Positions 25,469-40,400 of a stretch of 64,000 nucleotides of DNA are shown here, one piece after another. The notes beneath the pieces are model-generated. The model had not been told where the DNA came from and made no database searches. It worked only from the letters and a program-made list of their open reading frames with translations. Source of the DNA: Paralvinella palmiformis (Eukaryota > Annelida > Polychaeta > Terebellida > Alvinellidae); assembly GCA_025642065.1 (NCBI GenBank), contig JAODUP010000310.1:254501-318500 (forward strand), written 5' to 3'. The position numbers were made by a program, and so were the translations under genes. Position 1 is the stretch's first letter; each line of letters opens with the position of its first letter.

Positions 25469-28400
25469 ATGGAAAGGGTATCAAACCCTGTATCTGAGAT
25501 TGATCGATGGTTTAATTCTGAGGTAAAATTGGAAGGCAATGATATTCTGTGTTAAAAGGAAATTGGATCTAATTTAACTTATTATCGCCCAAACAGTGCC
25601 CGAAATAGATCGAGACCTATAGTCTAGATAAGACCATTGGCATCTGTCATAAACGTGGAATATTATTTTTCAAATGAATTGGTTACTGAATATTAGTTCC
25701 CGAGTTTGACTTATTAACACGAACATCATAGTCTTCCTCTGAATATTATGTGACTGACAACATATAAATATAATTATGGTTGTAAAGACGAATATACTTA
25801 ACTTACTTAGTGAAGTTAGTCTTAGACTTAGGTCTAAACATTATACAGGTCATTTCGGACGGGGACGCTCGCCACCGAGGCCTTCTCACCACCTAAAATA
25901 TACTAGTTTCCATGGCCTATTCACCACTAATGATAGAGCCCATTCACCCCTTATGTTTAGACCCATTCACCCTTTATAATTAGGCCCATTCAGCATCGAA
26001 TTCGTCACTTGTGTCGTAAACATAATAAAATTATATCAAAGCAACAAACTGTGTCTATTCAACTTCTAACTGGAATAAAGACCTATCATTCAAACGTCTT
26101 TATCTAGTAGAAGCTCAATTCGACCAGCTCTTGTTGTTACCCATGTTAAAGCCAGACACTAGCTAAAAGCTCGGCATTTGTTCTTCATTAGTCTTGGAGC
26201 AGATGGCTTGTTGATTGGACAATGCAGTAACACTTGGTTTACTGGTACTCTGCCGTCGGAGATACAGGGTAAAGTTTTTTGCATATCAACCAACATAGAG
26301 AGACGTTTTATTTAGGGGGGGGGGTGATGTTTGATGTTTTACGGCCACTTTTGTGCATGCAGTGAAGTCAAAGATGAAACACCTGTCAGATATATCCATG
26401 CTGAGGTTCGAACTCAGGTGGCAGTGATCTGTGGTCCAATGCACTACCAACTAGACCACAGGGTGCCCCTGTTATTTAGGGGGTGGGGAATTGGACGGAT
26501 GAATGTTTTGGTGCATCTTGGATGACAGACGCGCTCACAGCCTATGCATCTGCTGGATGACCACTCTGCCAGGTAAGCTGCAAGGCCACATTTCACCAGA
26601 CGTCTCTGGGACTTGCCTTCTGGCAGCTGGTATAACTTGTCGGTTCGCATATGAAACATCCCTCGACCCCACTTTAATAACATCGTGAAAAATAGATGAG
26701 ATTCATCACGTGTTAAGCATAATATATCCATATCTCTGGCCCGATATCCTCCGGTAACTAATCTACGCCACAAATAATGGCATCGGGTTCAGTTTATCGC
26801 CGTGCACCTATATCGGGCAGTGGAATAATTGAGATCAGGCCCAAACTTAAACTGAAGGCATGTAAAATACTGATCCAGGCGCACTTAATGGCACCACTTA
26901 AAATTACCAGAACGCCAAAATGGGCAACATTCTGCCGAAGAATCCTATCTGAAATACAAACCAACCATGGTTTACACGCGGCCAGAATTATGCAAGTCGG
27001 AGAAAAACAGGCCACGTTTAATATGACAATGTAATACCAGTTGTTCATCAAAGATGAATAAGTTACACACACACATGGTATGGTATGTGTGAGACCCGAT
27101 TTACATACAATGTTGCAAACAATCGGATGTTATCAGCGAGAAAATCACAGAAAAACCTAATCCTTACAGGTACACAAACACACTGTTTACTCAAACCCCA
27201 TTACCAGCTCTATACCATATTGCATTACCCAAGTAGCCGACAATAGCCACATAATGCCTATTATGAACCTAAATATTATCTGTCCCGTCAAGTGACATAC
27301 GCCGTTTGGGTCAAACATAAGACTTTTATTCTCACAAAATAACAGGATTGTCATTATTTAAAGCAGTTTTGTCAGATCTGCCAACATGGTTAATTTTAAT
27401 TTATTAACTAATTTGCAGCTTTTTACCAGGGTGTTACAGTGATCAGTATCACATATTACAGGGTATTTTCCAGGTACTGGAAATGTCCTTGAATTTGACC
27501 AAATCTGGAAATATTGCCTGTGAAACAAATCCACTTAGAACCAAAAAGCCTGTGAATAAATATGTCCATAAAAGAAAACTTAAATTGTAAAAGAAAAAGA
27601 GTACCGGTACCTGGTCTTGATATCCCATATTAGTTCAAATTTAAATAAAAGTGGATGGATCAGACAGCTAGAAGGGGGCGAAGTCAGCCTTACCATAAAC
27701 ATATCAATAATTGATCATATGTTGAATAAATATCATATTCTTTTCGCACATATCTTGATTTGTTACCATTAAATCTTGTATACTAGAAATGTCCTAGAAA
27801 GTAATATTTCCTTAGCTGTTGGAACCATGATATTATAATTAAAGGATAATGTTTTGTGAAACTATCACTGTGCACGTAGTCAGATATTAGGTTGGATATC
27901 TGATTAAAATGATTATTAAATGAGATGGCTAATATTATGATATGTTGGGCACGAATGACAAATGTGCCATGTTAGAACCCACCGCTGTAAAACATGAATA
28001 ATGACAAGTAACTTTAATGTTATTAAAAGTAGATTATCAAATAGTGCTTTTGTTAGGGTTTAATCTGGGAAATGTGCTTGCAGCATGGACATGATATTTT
28101 AACAAATGACCCATCATAATTTCACCAGCCCACCCGTAATGTATGTAAATATGGTATATGGCACACACTAATTCAGGACATCTTGAAATAGACATTTTAT
28201 AATGACACTGCTCAGGTGAAAATAACATGATTTTCAATTTAGTACTTGTGAACAATAGCAAACATTAAAGCATCTCAATACACTTACCAGTATTTATCTT
28301 TTACTTTATTGACTATATTTTACAGTATATACCGATGGAACATCTTCAGAGCTGAGGTCTACAAGTATTGTTATCTTTTGCGTGACTTATGCCAACTGTT

Positions 28401-31400
28401 AATAGCAGTGTTGGAAATTCCCTCAAAAAATCATCAGACACCAGGGCTGGCAAGTCATAAAAGTTGTCAGCCCAGGTACTGCAAGAGAATAACAGCCCAG
28501 AAACCACAAAAACAAGCTGGACGCACATAAAAAAATAGTTGGGAGCAATGTATAGGCTAAAAATACTAGTACAGGGGCAAGGAGCGCATGATAGTTGATC
28601 ATTTATGCATGATGCGGTGAATAATTGTCAATGGAAATGGGTGTACAAATGTAGGTATGGTGAGGTCAAGAAAAAGAAATGAAATAGCCCTAAGCTTATT
28701 TTCACAATTGGAAATAAAAAACAACTAATGATTTAGTTATTAAACATCCATCTTTATTTCAAAATAAAATAATCCTTGAACAGTTTATTCACTGGGAAGA
28801 GCAGATTCCTCTAGATCAGAAAATCTGAATGACAACCAGAGCCTGGAGCTGAGTCACTTGTGATCACTGCCTCATCTGCATCTTCAACTAGAGCAGGTGT
28901 AAAAAACATAAACACAATGACTTCTGCGCACACGTGATGAGACTCAAGTTCACTTCCGCCAATATTTGCAGCAAAAAAGAACATGTTGAAAATGACAAAT
29001 AAAAATCTGGGTTTGAATAAATTATTGTTTCTTATTATTTTAGCCGTTTTATTTGCCATGCAAAACGTACAATAGGTTGAATATCAACAGGACTACCAGG
29101 CAGGCAACTATAGAAAGATCCACACCCGGGTCAAGAAGTGTCAGCCCTGGGCACCCAGGCCGACTCATATTTCCAACAATGGTTATTAGTTGTATCTTCC
29201 CATAGTTGCCATAAGTAAGGATTACAGTTAATTTGTTTTGCAACGAATATTGATCATTCTTTCATCATTATTTTCAACAAATAATTATCTGTAAAATAAG
29301 GTGAATTACCTGCTGACAGATTGTCTATTTTATGACGTAAAGTTTCCTGAATTAAACAAATGTTCTTGAGTTTGCTTGATGATGCTAGGTACTTTATACA
29401 TACATACAAAGCTGGCTTCCCTCAATAATATATGAGGCTAAGAAGTTACTAGTGGAATAGATTTGTGACATTCTGCCTTTTTTAGGGTTTCATCAAGGAC
29501 TTTACTATGAACAGTTAATTTAAAAACATATATAAGAATTAATGTAAAGCATGATATATGTAGGTAGAGTTCTTAACCATGATCATTGTGTTGGCAATTT
29601 TTTAGAGGTAATCTAGCCTGGATATCGTTCTTTTTTCTGTTGGTTTCCTTGTGCTGTTGGTACAGTGGGTAGAGGACCATGCTGCAAACATCAAGGTTGT
29701 GGTTTCGAATTGGTTTCATGAATGTGTTTGTGTGATTTGTTTCCCTACTCTTGGCCATATAACCAACATGTGACTAGTGCCAATGCTAAAGTACAAAAAT
29801 CAAGGCCTTCTGGAGAAAGTAATGGATTTAGAAGTCTGGTAGACCTTATCCAATATATACAAATTGTATAAAAGTGTTCCTTTTGTTGTTTAAATAAAAA
29901 CAGGAATGTATAATAACCTCAGATTTAGGTATATATGATATTATGTTTTGGTTTTATTAGAAGGTAATTAATTGGACTAAGTACACTAGGCTGAGTTAAA
30001 CTATGTTTTTTTTCTTCATGTCACCAAAGTTCACTGGTCAGAACAGGAAGTGGGCTGAATTTCATCTGTAATATATGTTACTCGTACATGTATATCTGAT
30101 GATCTACCCTGTTATAAATTCATCAGTTCTGGTAATCAATACAATAATAATTTGGGATGGGCGATCCAAGTGTATTACTTCACGTAATATAGACACGCCA
30201 TCGACCTGTTAATTTGTACTTGGGTTGCACCAACCCACAGAATATTTCTTCGGTGTAACCCCAAACGTATCATTAATTTATTTGAGTTATGAATTATTCA
30301 CATTTAGATACTGATGTATGGCATAGTTTGAAATAAATATCTAACTAAAACCTAACTAACTGTTGTCATTTTATTACAGGTAATACGATGGCGCAGATTT
30401 GCAGCAGTAGTTTGGACAACCTTAGTAACCAGTCCCATCGTATATGCTACCATAGCTGTGGCTAATATCAACCCATTTCACCTTCTAAACTGGATTACTG
30501 GTAAATATATTAAGCCTGGAACCAATTCCAATTCCACTCAGTTCCATTTGGTCAATTCCACATCAGATTTATCAATTCCAATTCTAAATTTATCAATTCC
30601 ATTTTTTACCTACTCTTTTTTTACCCTGAGTACCTACTTGGAATACATACTCCAAGTAGTTTATGTTTCAAGTAGCATTGTCATGAAAGAAAAATATATC
30701 TGAATTAAAAAATTTATTAATTCCAATTTTTTTTTAAATAAGCAATTCCGGAATTAGAATTGCCCATCAATTCCAGAATTTAAGTGACCCCATGTCTGCC
30801 TGGAACTAGACACATCACCCTTGATTAATTTATTATCACATAGCTCTCAGTTTATTGGAGCCGCCTTGGACAAAACTAAAACGTTTAATTTATTTTGTGT
30901 TGCTTATGTGTATTTATGATAAACAAGATTCTTTAATTACAAACAGGTATATATAATAAGGATAATAACTATTAACTTTTGTCATATTTAGCTGTCATAG
31001 CCACTTGTACCAGTAATATTAGAATCAATCTTATGTGGGATGTTAACCTGTTCATATACCTTAGACACTGTAGAGAGAGGTATATGAATTTTCTGAAATA
31101 AACCCAAGGCTCAAGTTTCTCAACGTGAACATATGGGCATTCCTGAAAGACTGTTGTTAGGAGACTCACCAGATTTATTTAGTGGTCCTGAATACTGATA
31201 CCATTGTTTGGGTAATAAACCTTCCAGAATTATCTCTGAATTATCATTTATGTTTCAAATATAAAATTATTATTATTATTATAGACACATTTTCCCCCAG
31301 TACCTGGCCAAATGACTATATATTGGAGAAGAATTGTTCTTTAATTATTAATACTGAAGTCGCTCCATTTAAACATGAAACTGGACTGGCTTGAAGCAAT

Positions 31401-34400
31401 GAATAGATACTCCAAATAAATTGTTCCAATCCACAGTTTTGGTAATTACTAAGTTGGTTGTCAAATTGACACACTGCAGATACACAGCATTTACCTGAAG
31501 CTGATAAGAAGCACATTAAGCATGTTTCTTCATTTTTTATGGGTGGCTCTGGGGGTGTACTCAATAATGATAGTATAATTATTTTACTCAGGGGTGAAGT
31601 GTCCGTGAAGGTTAAATATCTAGTAATTATGAAGCCAGTTATCATTGTTCGAAGTCTGTTTATAAATATTATGCCTAGCTAATAGTATTAAACATTGTAA
31701 GAAATAATTAATGTATTATACTGTCAAGCGTAATCTAGATCTTCTTTTTATTGGACTAATACATACTATATTTTGCTCACAGAGAGCTTGCTGTTTGTAT
31801 GCACAGCTTGGACTTGGAGTTATGTGGTAGTATCTATGCTGACGCTGTTGCTACTTTCCAGGCTTATTGGCAACACACTTATGGGTAAATCTTTGGTGCA
31901 TTTAAATTTTAGTCATATTATTTAAATATATGTCTTCAACAATCTGAAGAAGTATTCATCCATGCATAATTTACTGTTCAGATCAAATGAATATGATTAA
32001 ATTGATTTATTCACAAATTAATTATTTGCTGTTCTTCATCCTCAAGTGTATTACCCATTGTGCGCAAAGTTTTCATATGGTCTGATCTAAATGCCACTGA
32101 AAGGACTAAAAGGAGACAGTGATGGTGTAAGTGATTTCTTTCCTTTCAGTTGTTCCTGTGATACATGTCAACAGATGGGAAAAGATTGTAAACATATTAC
32201 ACCCGAGATGTCTATATTTTGTGTTCAGTTTTGGTATTATGTGTTCCATAATAACCTGGTGCTACGTCAGACTTGTAGCTGGAGTTTATCACAGTCTCTC
32301 TTCTCCTTGTTCTCATCACAGGTTTGTACTGGTTTCTTCTGATGCCAAAACATTTTTTTATCTGTTAAAATGCCTTTCATTAATCATATGAAGAAATGTT
32401 CAAATTAATTTTAGAATTAAAAAGGGAATTGGTTTTGGTTGTTTATTTAGTAATATTGTTATTTAATATTGTACAGTTCATATTCATAAGCAAGTAATAA
32501 GCTCATACTTGTTTGGAACATAATGTTGTATTTTTCTGGTGTTTTTTTTTTTCAGTACTCCTCATTACAATAGTGATAGAATAATATTTCATGATCTTCT
32601 GTGTGATAGATTTCCACTTACATACCTTTGTTCACCTCTGGCAGTCAGTTATTGAGTTATTTATATGATAATAGTAATAATAATGTCAATTTAATAAAGA
32701 GGCATTATGATGTGTCAAAAAGTATTAAATGTTTGACTGGTATTAGCAGGCATAATTTACCCCCCAAAAAGGGCAAATGTGAACATAAGGGTCTTAAAAT
32801 TTTCATGTATTAACGATGCACTTTTGTTGATAATATGTTTATACCTTGCTATCTGCACTTTTGTGAGGGCAATTGATATTATAAATAGATAATGCCTTAT
32901 TTGGAATTACAATATCTAACAAGGTAGCTCTGCACATTAATGTGACATATTCATTAACATTTGTCAAAAATAACCCCATTAATTATTTAATGGTCCTTTT
33001 GGGAAATGAAAAATTAACCCATGTGTAATGTTAATATTATTACAAAGACAGGTCTAGAAAGACTAGACTTACATTGACCAGTCAATATTATAATGTAATT
33101 TTTTACTTGAATTAACTGTTAGCAGTGTTGTGACCATTTATATATATGCAAACTATTGTAATTCTTGAAGTTCATGATTCGCTAAATATTTGTTTAGAAG
33201 GATAACAACTGCTCTTTCTTTTATCTTATATACATTTGGAGGACTTAAGATGGGTAGTAAATCTTTGTGATTTTGTATTAGTTCATGAGAATAATTTTTG
33301 TGGCGATCATAAATTAATTAAATAATCATAAATTAATTATTTTTGTGGCTATGCTCCTGAGAACATCCTGCCAGGAAAAATCATCTACATACAGAGTCAC
33401 CTGTATAGAAAACATTTCAAGACCCAGCATCCGTCTAACCTCAGTCTCTATAGAAGAATTACATGTATCTATTAGATCAATGGGGTGCTCTGTGATAAGT
33501 TATTAAAGTAATAGATCTTAGTTTTGTGTATATTTTGTATACAAGTGTGTGTGTGTGTGTGTCAGTGGGTGAATGTTCTTCCTGGATCACTCAGTAAAGC
33601 ATGTCAGAAGTATATACCTTGTATTTCCTGTTACTTGCAGCTCACTTTCTGAATTATCTCAATAGATCTTTAATATCTCCCATTTAACTAGTTACATCAG
33701 TCAGATAGATAGCAGGATTGTTCAACACGAAGTGATCATAAATATTTATTTCTGAATGTGCAAACAAAAAGTTTATTCGTGTCCGAGAATTAAATGGCAT
33801 TTGAACTCCTGCACTCAGCATTTTAATATCATTGGGGCTCACCTATAAATGATAACAAATTTGATACATGTTGTAAAATGATTAAGTTAGTGTGATTGGC
33901 CTAACGTCGTTAAATTTTCCTTTACAGCTCCAGAATTTGTCTGAATGAGCATCATCTGTTCATAGTTCTGCATGGATTTTATGTTGGATTCGTGTACAGC
34001 TTCACAGGAAGACTTACGAGACAAAATTATGTTGTATTCCCAATCATACAGGTAAAATATTTGCTGTTATGTTTTCAGCAAGTATAACCACGTTTCTAGG
34101 CTGGTATTAAATTTTATATAATGAAAGACATATTGATATCTCACTAACTAATATTTTGCATTATTTTATACTTCCAGCAATCCAAATTCTTCCAGATGAA
34201 GAGCAGCATTTTATCACTGATGCTGACCTCTATATATGTGACCTTGAGTAGACTCAGATACTTCTACGTTTTGTATTATCTTCTACTCGGTTAGGACACT
34301 GCTTATGAATGTTCTCATACCTAGCAGCTTCAAATAGCTTACTGAATTTTAAAAAATGTTATTGTGCTAGAAAGTAAACATTAAAAACAGTAGGTAACAA

Positions 34401-37400
34401 TAATGGTCTCACCTAGGTAGAAACATTACCACATTCAGATAAAAGACCTTATCATGCTGAGGTAAAGGCATTTTATCAAGGCATAGAGTGGTCTCTGATA
34501 AAACACATGAATGAAAGTATTGCCCTTGGATGTTATAGGCATTACATTCCCATAAATGAAAGTATTGTCCTTTGATGTTACATGCTTGTCATTCACATCC
34601 AGAACTGGACAGCTGTAGGAATACTGATCTTGGCCATTATGCTCATAATGAGGCACTAAAAATCTAAAACAATAAAAACATGATGTATCAAAATTATATG
34701 TATATGGCCACTGATGATTAATTGTTATATATAGTTTTATAGATGTACTAATAGAAATGGTAAAAATAATAATTTTGTGAAAAATTATTGATCTAATGTT
34801 TGTATAGTACCCCTCGGACATAAATAACAGGAATCTTTATCAACAAAACTAATTAAAATTGATTGTGCTGCTTATTTCTTTTTACACCAGGAAGTGCCAT
34901 AAAAGGATTTCTGGCTAAAAAATTTGACCTGAGTCAAAGGTTAGGGTATATATTTGCTGTTTACTTATATGGGATTGTCCTTTTTAGTAGTAACCATGAG
35001 TGTCACATGTATCAGTAGAAGTTGTGCTTATTTCTTCATTTGAAACCAACCATATATTTGGGTGGTTTTGTAGCTGTATATTTAAATATGTTGAAGTTTT
35101 TTTTAATCTGATAATTTAGTAAATTTTGGCTCTAATATCCTTGTATTATGTGTATACTGTTGATATTCCATCTATATCTTGCTTATTCCAGTCATGACGA
35201 GGCAGCCATCAATTCACTGTCAGGAATGCTGGATGCTTCCTTGCTATGGCACTGTGCTTTAAGTGGGAGCTTACTGCACTTTCTACTGTCACTGACTACA
35301 AAAATACATAAACTATATCACACTGAGGTAAGTAGATGATCTGCTGTTTTTTGTTGTTGTTGTATATGGATAAAAATATCAGCTTACTGAATTTAAAAAA
35401 AATGTTCATGAGCTATAGCCTAAACATTAAAAACAGTAGGTAACAGTAATAGTCTCACCTAGATAAAAACAGTATCACTTTCAGATAAAAGACCTTATCA
35501 TGTTGAGGTAAAGGCATCTTATCAATGTATATAGTGGTCTGTGATTAAACAGTTAATGGGATAATGTTATCATCCCATTAACTGTTTTATCAAAGACCAC
35601 AATATCATGATGATGATAATAATACTAGCTCAAGTTGGTCATTCTGTAATGTTTATATTTCATTTATTATAACCTGTACCGATTTCGGACGCTGAAGATT
35701 TTGTTAAATGTCATGCCATAATAATGAATAAGATAAAGTATACCAGCTTCTTGTTCATAAATATTAATTTTGTTTGGGTAACAGCTTTTCAGGAGTATTT
35801 ATTGTTATAGTTGTATTTTTTGTATCATTTCTGAACTGGCTTCAAATATGAAAAACACATAACCCAATAAGTTGAAAAACAAATTACATCAGTTAAGAAT
35901 TCCCTGAAGTTAAGCCCACTCCTGATTGGCTTGTCTGTTTTTACATCACTCGACAGGGAAATCTGAAGAAAAAGCAGGTCCACTGTCCAAAGATCATGAA
36001 CATTTATAACTCATTTATATATGCTGTAGAATAGCCTGGTTTCTATGAATATCACACGAGAGTATATAGCAAATTGAATGTAACAACTTGCCTTATCTGC
36101 ACTAAAAGGTTAAAATATGGTTTTACATACATTTGTTTAGAAGAATTATTTGAACTCACACCACTTTTCACTGTGATTATTTACATAATCTCTTCTTGGG
36201 TTGATCTTTAGAAAATCTATGCATAGATTTCATAATAATGTTATTTTTGCTCAATCTTGCACCATAGTGAAGAATGCTGTCATTATTATTTATAAATTGA
36301 CTTCAATTATTTTATTTGCAAAATAGTGCTATCATACAAAATTCAGATTAAGCTTACAACAGCTATGGATTATTTTGGTATTTTAATAGTAAAGTATACA
36401 AGAAATAGTACAAGTTTAGGCTGATATATGCATAACTTGATTTAATATAAATATACACTAAATTTAAAAATCTGTCGACTGTTACCTTTAAACCATGTCA
36501 GTATGACAGCAACTAGACACCTCAGATGCTTCCTGTTCCTTAATGACAGTAGTGCTGTTAACAGTTGCAGATCATGCTAACAGTAACACTAAGCCAAGAT
36601 ATGAAATTTTAGTCATATAAGCTGGCAACATAATAATAGCCAATCTATTTATTAAAGTTAAAAACAATGGTGGAATTGATCGCATAATATGTTAATCTCA
36701 AATCCACTGCCAGATGCGATAAATACACTGTATCATAATGGCATACCATTTTTTGGTGGATGATGTTTTAAACATTATATACTTTTAAAAACAACCAGTC
36801 TTGCAATATTTCTGTTGTTTTCGGCTGATCAAGAAAACCAGTGAAAAAGTATGAGAATTAACTTAAAAGGCGCATGTATTAAACATCCATTTATGTGCTG
36901 GCATTTTTTCCAGAAGAAAGTGTTAATTTTGTGAAGTTGATTGGATAGCACAACTGAAATGAAACAACACATCTTACAACTATAGCTTAGCAAATGAAAA
37001 TAGCTTGTACATGACAAAACTACACAATGTCTGAGTGGTTTAGTCGTTTGAGTTGTGATTAGATATGAATGACTGAGCATTGGAACGACAGTAGAGTATT
37101 AATTATGCTCGCAACCACAAAAAGTAAGAATCTAAATTTGTCAACAAATAATTCCACATTAAATTAATGCTCTTTGGGGTGGCGGTTGATGGAATTAGTT
37201 GACATTATTCTATATGGTTTTGCTTCATATTAGTTTGTGTTTGCTGTATTTCATCATTCATTATCATTTTCCTTGGTGAAACCCCTAACATTGTACACAA
37301 ATCCCAATAAGTTATATTCAGTTGTGTGATGTTCATGTTCCCGTCGTGAACTAATATTTAAGATGTGATATAAATTAGGCTTAAAACAGAGGTGCATGAT

Positions 37401-40400
37401 ATTGGAATTTCTGTATAAAGAAAACTGATTTGTGGCCAGCAGCACTCACTTGATAAACATTATAATTTTATTTAAAGGATTAAGTGCAATTTTATCCTAA
37501 TGAATGACATTTCCTGTTGGTATTTACTAACTCTTAATCAGCTTTCATTGTCGGTGAATTTGTTGAAGTTTTTTAATCGCAGAGTATGACTTTGGGAACT
37601 TCCTCAAACAGATATGGCCTGGCAGATGTGCTGTATAGACTGCACTATATTGGGCAGAGGGGTCTCTGTTTCACAGTATTACCATAAAGTGGCTAAACAT
37701 AATAATAATATTTATGTCATAAAGAATTTTCTTTTCACCATCCTTTATATATATGTAGTGGTATCACTTCCCAGTGGAGACCTCTGTTGAGCAGTATAAG
37801 AACCTCTGTCTACACAATGCCTTGTGTTGTGAACGGAATAGTTTAATACAGGTAAAAACATCTCTTAAATAGCTATATATAATGTTTTATGTTAATAACT
37901 TATGATCAGTATCATTCTGTCCATTTTTTCCTCAATCTAAAACATCAAATTTTTTCAGAAAATGAATTATACTACTAAACAAAGTACTTCAGAGGTTGGT
38001 GTATATTTCTTAAGACTCGCCTGTTTAAGATTGGTTTCATGGGTATTATTATTATTCAATTTACCACTGTGATGTGTTTTAATTTTAGTATCACAGTTAC
38101 CAAGATCTGTATCTACTATCCAGACACTCACTACATAGACGACTGCAGTTATTTAGCTTGACACATCTAGGAGGTCATCCACAGAATTGGATCCAAGTGT
38201 CAAAAGAATGCCTTCATTTGTTAACAACTTTCACTGAAGAATTAGCCACTTATAACAATAAGATTATGGCAAATGGCAACATCACATATGTTGGTTCTGA
38301 AAAGAACGCCCTTACTTTTGGTAAATATGGCATGTTGCATATATAGTGTATTTAATATATATATATATATATATATTATAATGTATTGTATATTATATGT
38401 ATATTATAATGAATTGCTATTGATGTTGTGGTAGGCCTGGAACTGGGAAGATATCTTTTCATCAGCCCTATTTTGTCCATCATTGAGGACATCAAAAGGT
38501 TGTCGGCAATATATTAATTTAGAGTTGTAATTTCGTTCTTGAAAAATACTAGGAATTAAAGAATCTCATTCAGACAAAATGACTTAACCATTACCGTAGT
38601 GCGGTATCTGTCAGATGTCACAGACTGCCAACAGGTTTTAGGTTTGGGGTTTAAACTTGGCGAGGTTGTAACGTCCTGATTTCTTTCGGAGTTGAGTAAT
38701 AGGATGATGTCATACTAAATTATCTTTTTTGTGCCAGTGTACTATTAAGCCTCTTACTACTCATTGTCAGTAGCTTTTCTAAATGTAAGCTCACTAAGAA
38801 TCTCTCTCAACTATGGCCTTATTACAGTCATCTGTGACTATTATTACTTTGGGAAAGCATTCTATCTGTTAGTTGCCAGTGCAGCTTCACAACAACATTA
38901 AAACAAAATAAATGTCAATACAAGTATCAATTTTTGTTGTAAATATGACCTATATAATGAAGACTGCTTTCTTAACCTTTTATATGATGAAAAGCTTTAC
39001 TACTACCATATAAATACATAATTCTGTATTTTATTATTATACCTATTCTTTTTATTATTACTATTATTAAGTAAACGCAACATATTTTAATAAAATATAA
39101 TTAATCTGAACAATTACAGGTGACATAAGACATAGAAATATTGCCACTGAAGAACTTATTTCTGCTGACAAGAAACCAGAAACACCATCATTTAAACAAA
39201 AGGTTAACGAGAGCTTCCATTTTTGTTAATTTAGGCTGCCATTTGTTATGATTTTCACCAGATCACTAGTGATAACTTAGATTTAATTTCTTATTTCAGC
39301 TTTTATCTGATTTGAAGAAGTATCGTGTTGTGGGTTTCTTTCTGTCTGAAGACGTTGAGGCTCACAGTAGAAAATTATTCGCCAAGGCTCAGCTTTATAT
39401 CTGGGCTGTAGAAGGCAAGATGCCAAACTTTGTTGTATTATACTTCATATTTTTGCCTGGAATATAACTTAATAAATAGACAGAATATTTCCTTGTGTAC
39501 ACTTTGTTTATGGTAAATGTACACCGATTATACAGTAATTTGAATTTATCTATTTGTAAGTCTTTTATTAACCTAAACATTCTACATTGGAAGCAGTGTG
39601 AAGATAAATGATTAAAATGTATTTTTCAGCATTGTCATATCTTGTTTGTGCATCATTCAGCGAGGATAAGTTTGGAGTTGTACAGAAATCACTGCCACAA
39701 ATTATTGAATCGATTTTGATGTTGCAAGAGGTAACATAACATTTATTGTGTGCCTGTAATGCTAATTCTTACATGGGAACACAAACAAAGCTAATTAACG
39801 CAATTAGTTGTGTTATTAATTTGGTACATTTCAACTTCTCAATAATCTTTTTATATGGTGTTTCAGCAAGTTGAAAAGCACCTTCGTCTGGTGCCAAATA
39901 TAAGTAAGCATTTTGATCGAGGCAATAACAAGGCCTCTGATCTGCCACTTCGTGGTGCACTAAAAATCACAATGAAGACAGCCATGTATCGTATTGTTGA
40001 CAGATTTGGAGAGCACATTAAGTGAGTGATTGTCGTATATTGTCACTGTATGTTGTATTAGGCTTGGTATTAATATAATGAATGAAATTTGTAAAATATC
40101 ACTGCTGTATTGTTTCTTGTTAAAAAAAATTAAAAAGGTTCGCTTAAATGCATTACTGTTTTATTTATAAAGTGTTTAGTTGTATGGTTACCTCACAAAC
40201 TATGTTGAGATACAGTTCCCCCTTATTCTGTTCCTTGGTGTTTGAATAGCACTGTAAATATCTCACAACATATGTATTGTTGTGCTGTTTAATCCAGAGT
40301 TATGTAGTGATATTAATTTACCACCAACTAGAAGATTAGCTACTAAGCCAAGCAAAAATCTATAGCGTGCAAATGTTAAAACTTCATTCCTTGCTAAGCT

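Noticed and set aside
26444..26773. 109-codon - strand frame
   Set aside because: It begins in the SINE copy at 26320-26471 and has no domain. It is intronic in Ndc1.
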